Positions 6,121 through 6,203 of a stretch of 6,203 nucleotides of DNA are shown here, one piece after another. The stretch is from an uncultured Oscillibacter sp. (lineage in GTDB: Bacteria > Bacillota > Clostridia > Oscillospirales > Oscillospiraceae), in contig CAJUTB010000062.1 in the NCBI GenBank assembly GCA_910589315.1, positions 1 through 6,203 on the forward strand, written 5' to 3'. Every line of letters begins with the position of its first letter. Within the stretch, counting starts at the first letter, position 1. Below the pieces are notes generated by a model, which worked only from the letters and a program-made list of their open reading frames with translations, searched no databases and was not told the origin of the DNA. Made by a program: the position numbers and the translations under genes.

Positions 6121-6203
6121 ACTATATTGCGGCACCACAACAGAGAGTGCGCATCCGCTGGTGATCAGACGGCAGCACCCTCCAAGGCTGGCTGCAAAGC
6201 CGT
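6121..6203. other. Right flank, unassigned
   Basis: The last bases hold no recognisable gene. A plus frame from an ATG at 6082 (AGGA at 6072-6075, 6 nt upstream) stays open to the edge for 40 codons, but it passes straight through the terminator hairpin. A minus-strand frame is also open from the edge and stops in the hairpin loop (TCA at 6103-6105). Either could be the end of a neighbouring gene or part of an intergenic repeat; the piece is too short to decide. Confidence 0.25.

Noticed and set aside
6013..6164. 49-codon plus-strand ORF after lysS
   Set aside because: No ribosome binding site, and it runs through the terminator hairpin at 6089-6120.

Overview
The window looks like an ordinary chromosomal segment of a fairly GC-rich low-GC-Gram-positive relative, most likely a gut clostridium of the Oscillospiraceae type (inferred). 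The grounds are strong purine-rich Shine-Dalgarno sites, sigma-A type promoters with 17-nt spacers, an ftsE-ftsX-M23 peptidase cluster, and a greA-lysS pair as seen in Clostridia. All five recognised or predicted complete genes lie on the plus strand. I see no mobile element, CRISPR array, rRNA or tRNA.

Layout. Positions 1-102 are a flank with no assignable gene. A good extended -10 promoter (103-131) drives ftsE (199-891), ftsX (884-1771) and a secreted coiled-coil M23 peptidase (1782-3038). These three are tightly packed: ftsE and ftsX overlap by 8 nt, and the peptidase follows ftsX by 10 nt. A perfect 13-bp hairpin (3061-3089) then carries the ribosome binding site of an unrecognised 248-aa protein (3098-3844). 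The stop codon of that gene overlaps the -35 box of a perfect-consensus promoter (3841-3869), which drives greA (3965-4438) and lysS (4468-5958). A terminator-like hairpin, probably bidirectional, lies at 6089-6120, and 6121-6203 is unassigned.

How the genes work together. FtsE (ATPase) and FtsX (membrane subunit) form a complex that uses ATP hydrolysis in the cytoplasm to control a peptidoglycan hydrolase outside the membrane. The third gene is very probably that partner. Unlike E. coli EnvC, which is a degenerate M23 protein that activates amidases, this one keeps all M23 zinc and catalytic residues, so it may cut peptidoglycan itself, as PcsB and CwlO do with other catalytic domains. greA and lysS form a separate transcription/translation housekeeping unit with its own strong promoter.

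I found no convincing new multi-gene system. The parts most worth a second look are the unrecognised 248-aa protein, the hairpin over its ribosome binding site, the catalytically intact M23 partner of FtsEX, and the structured greA leader.
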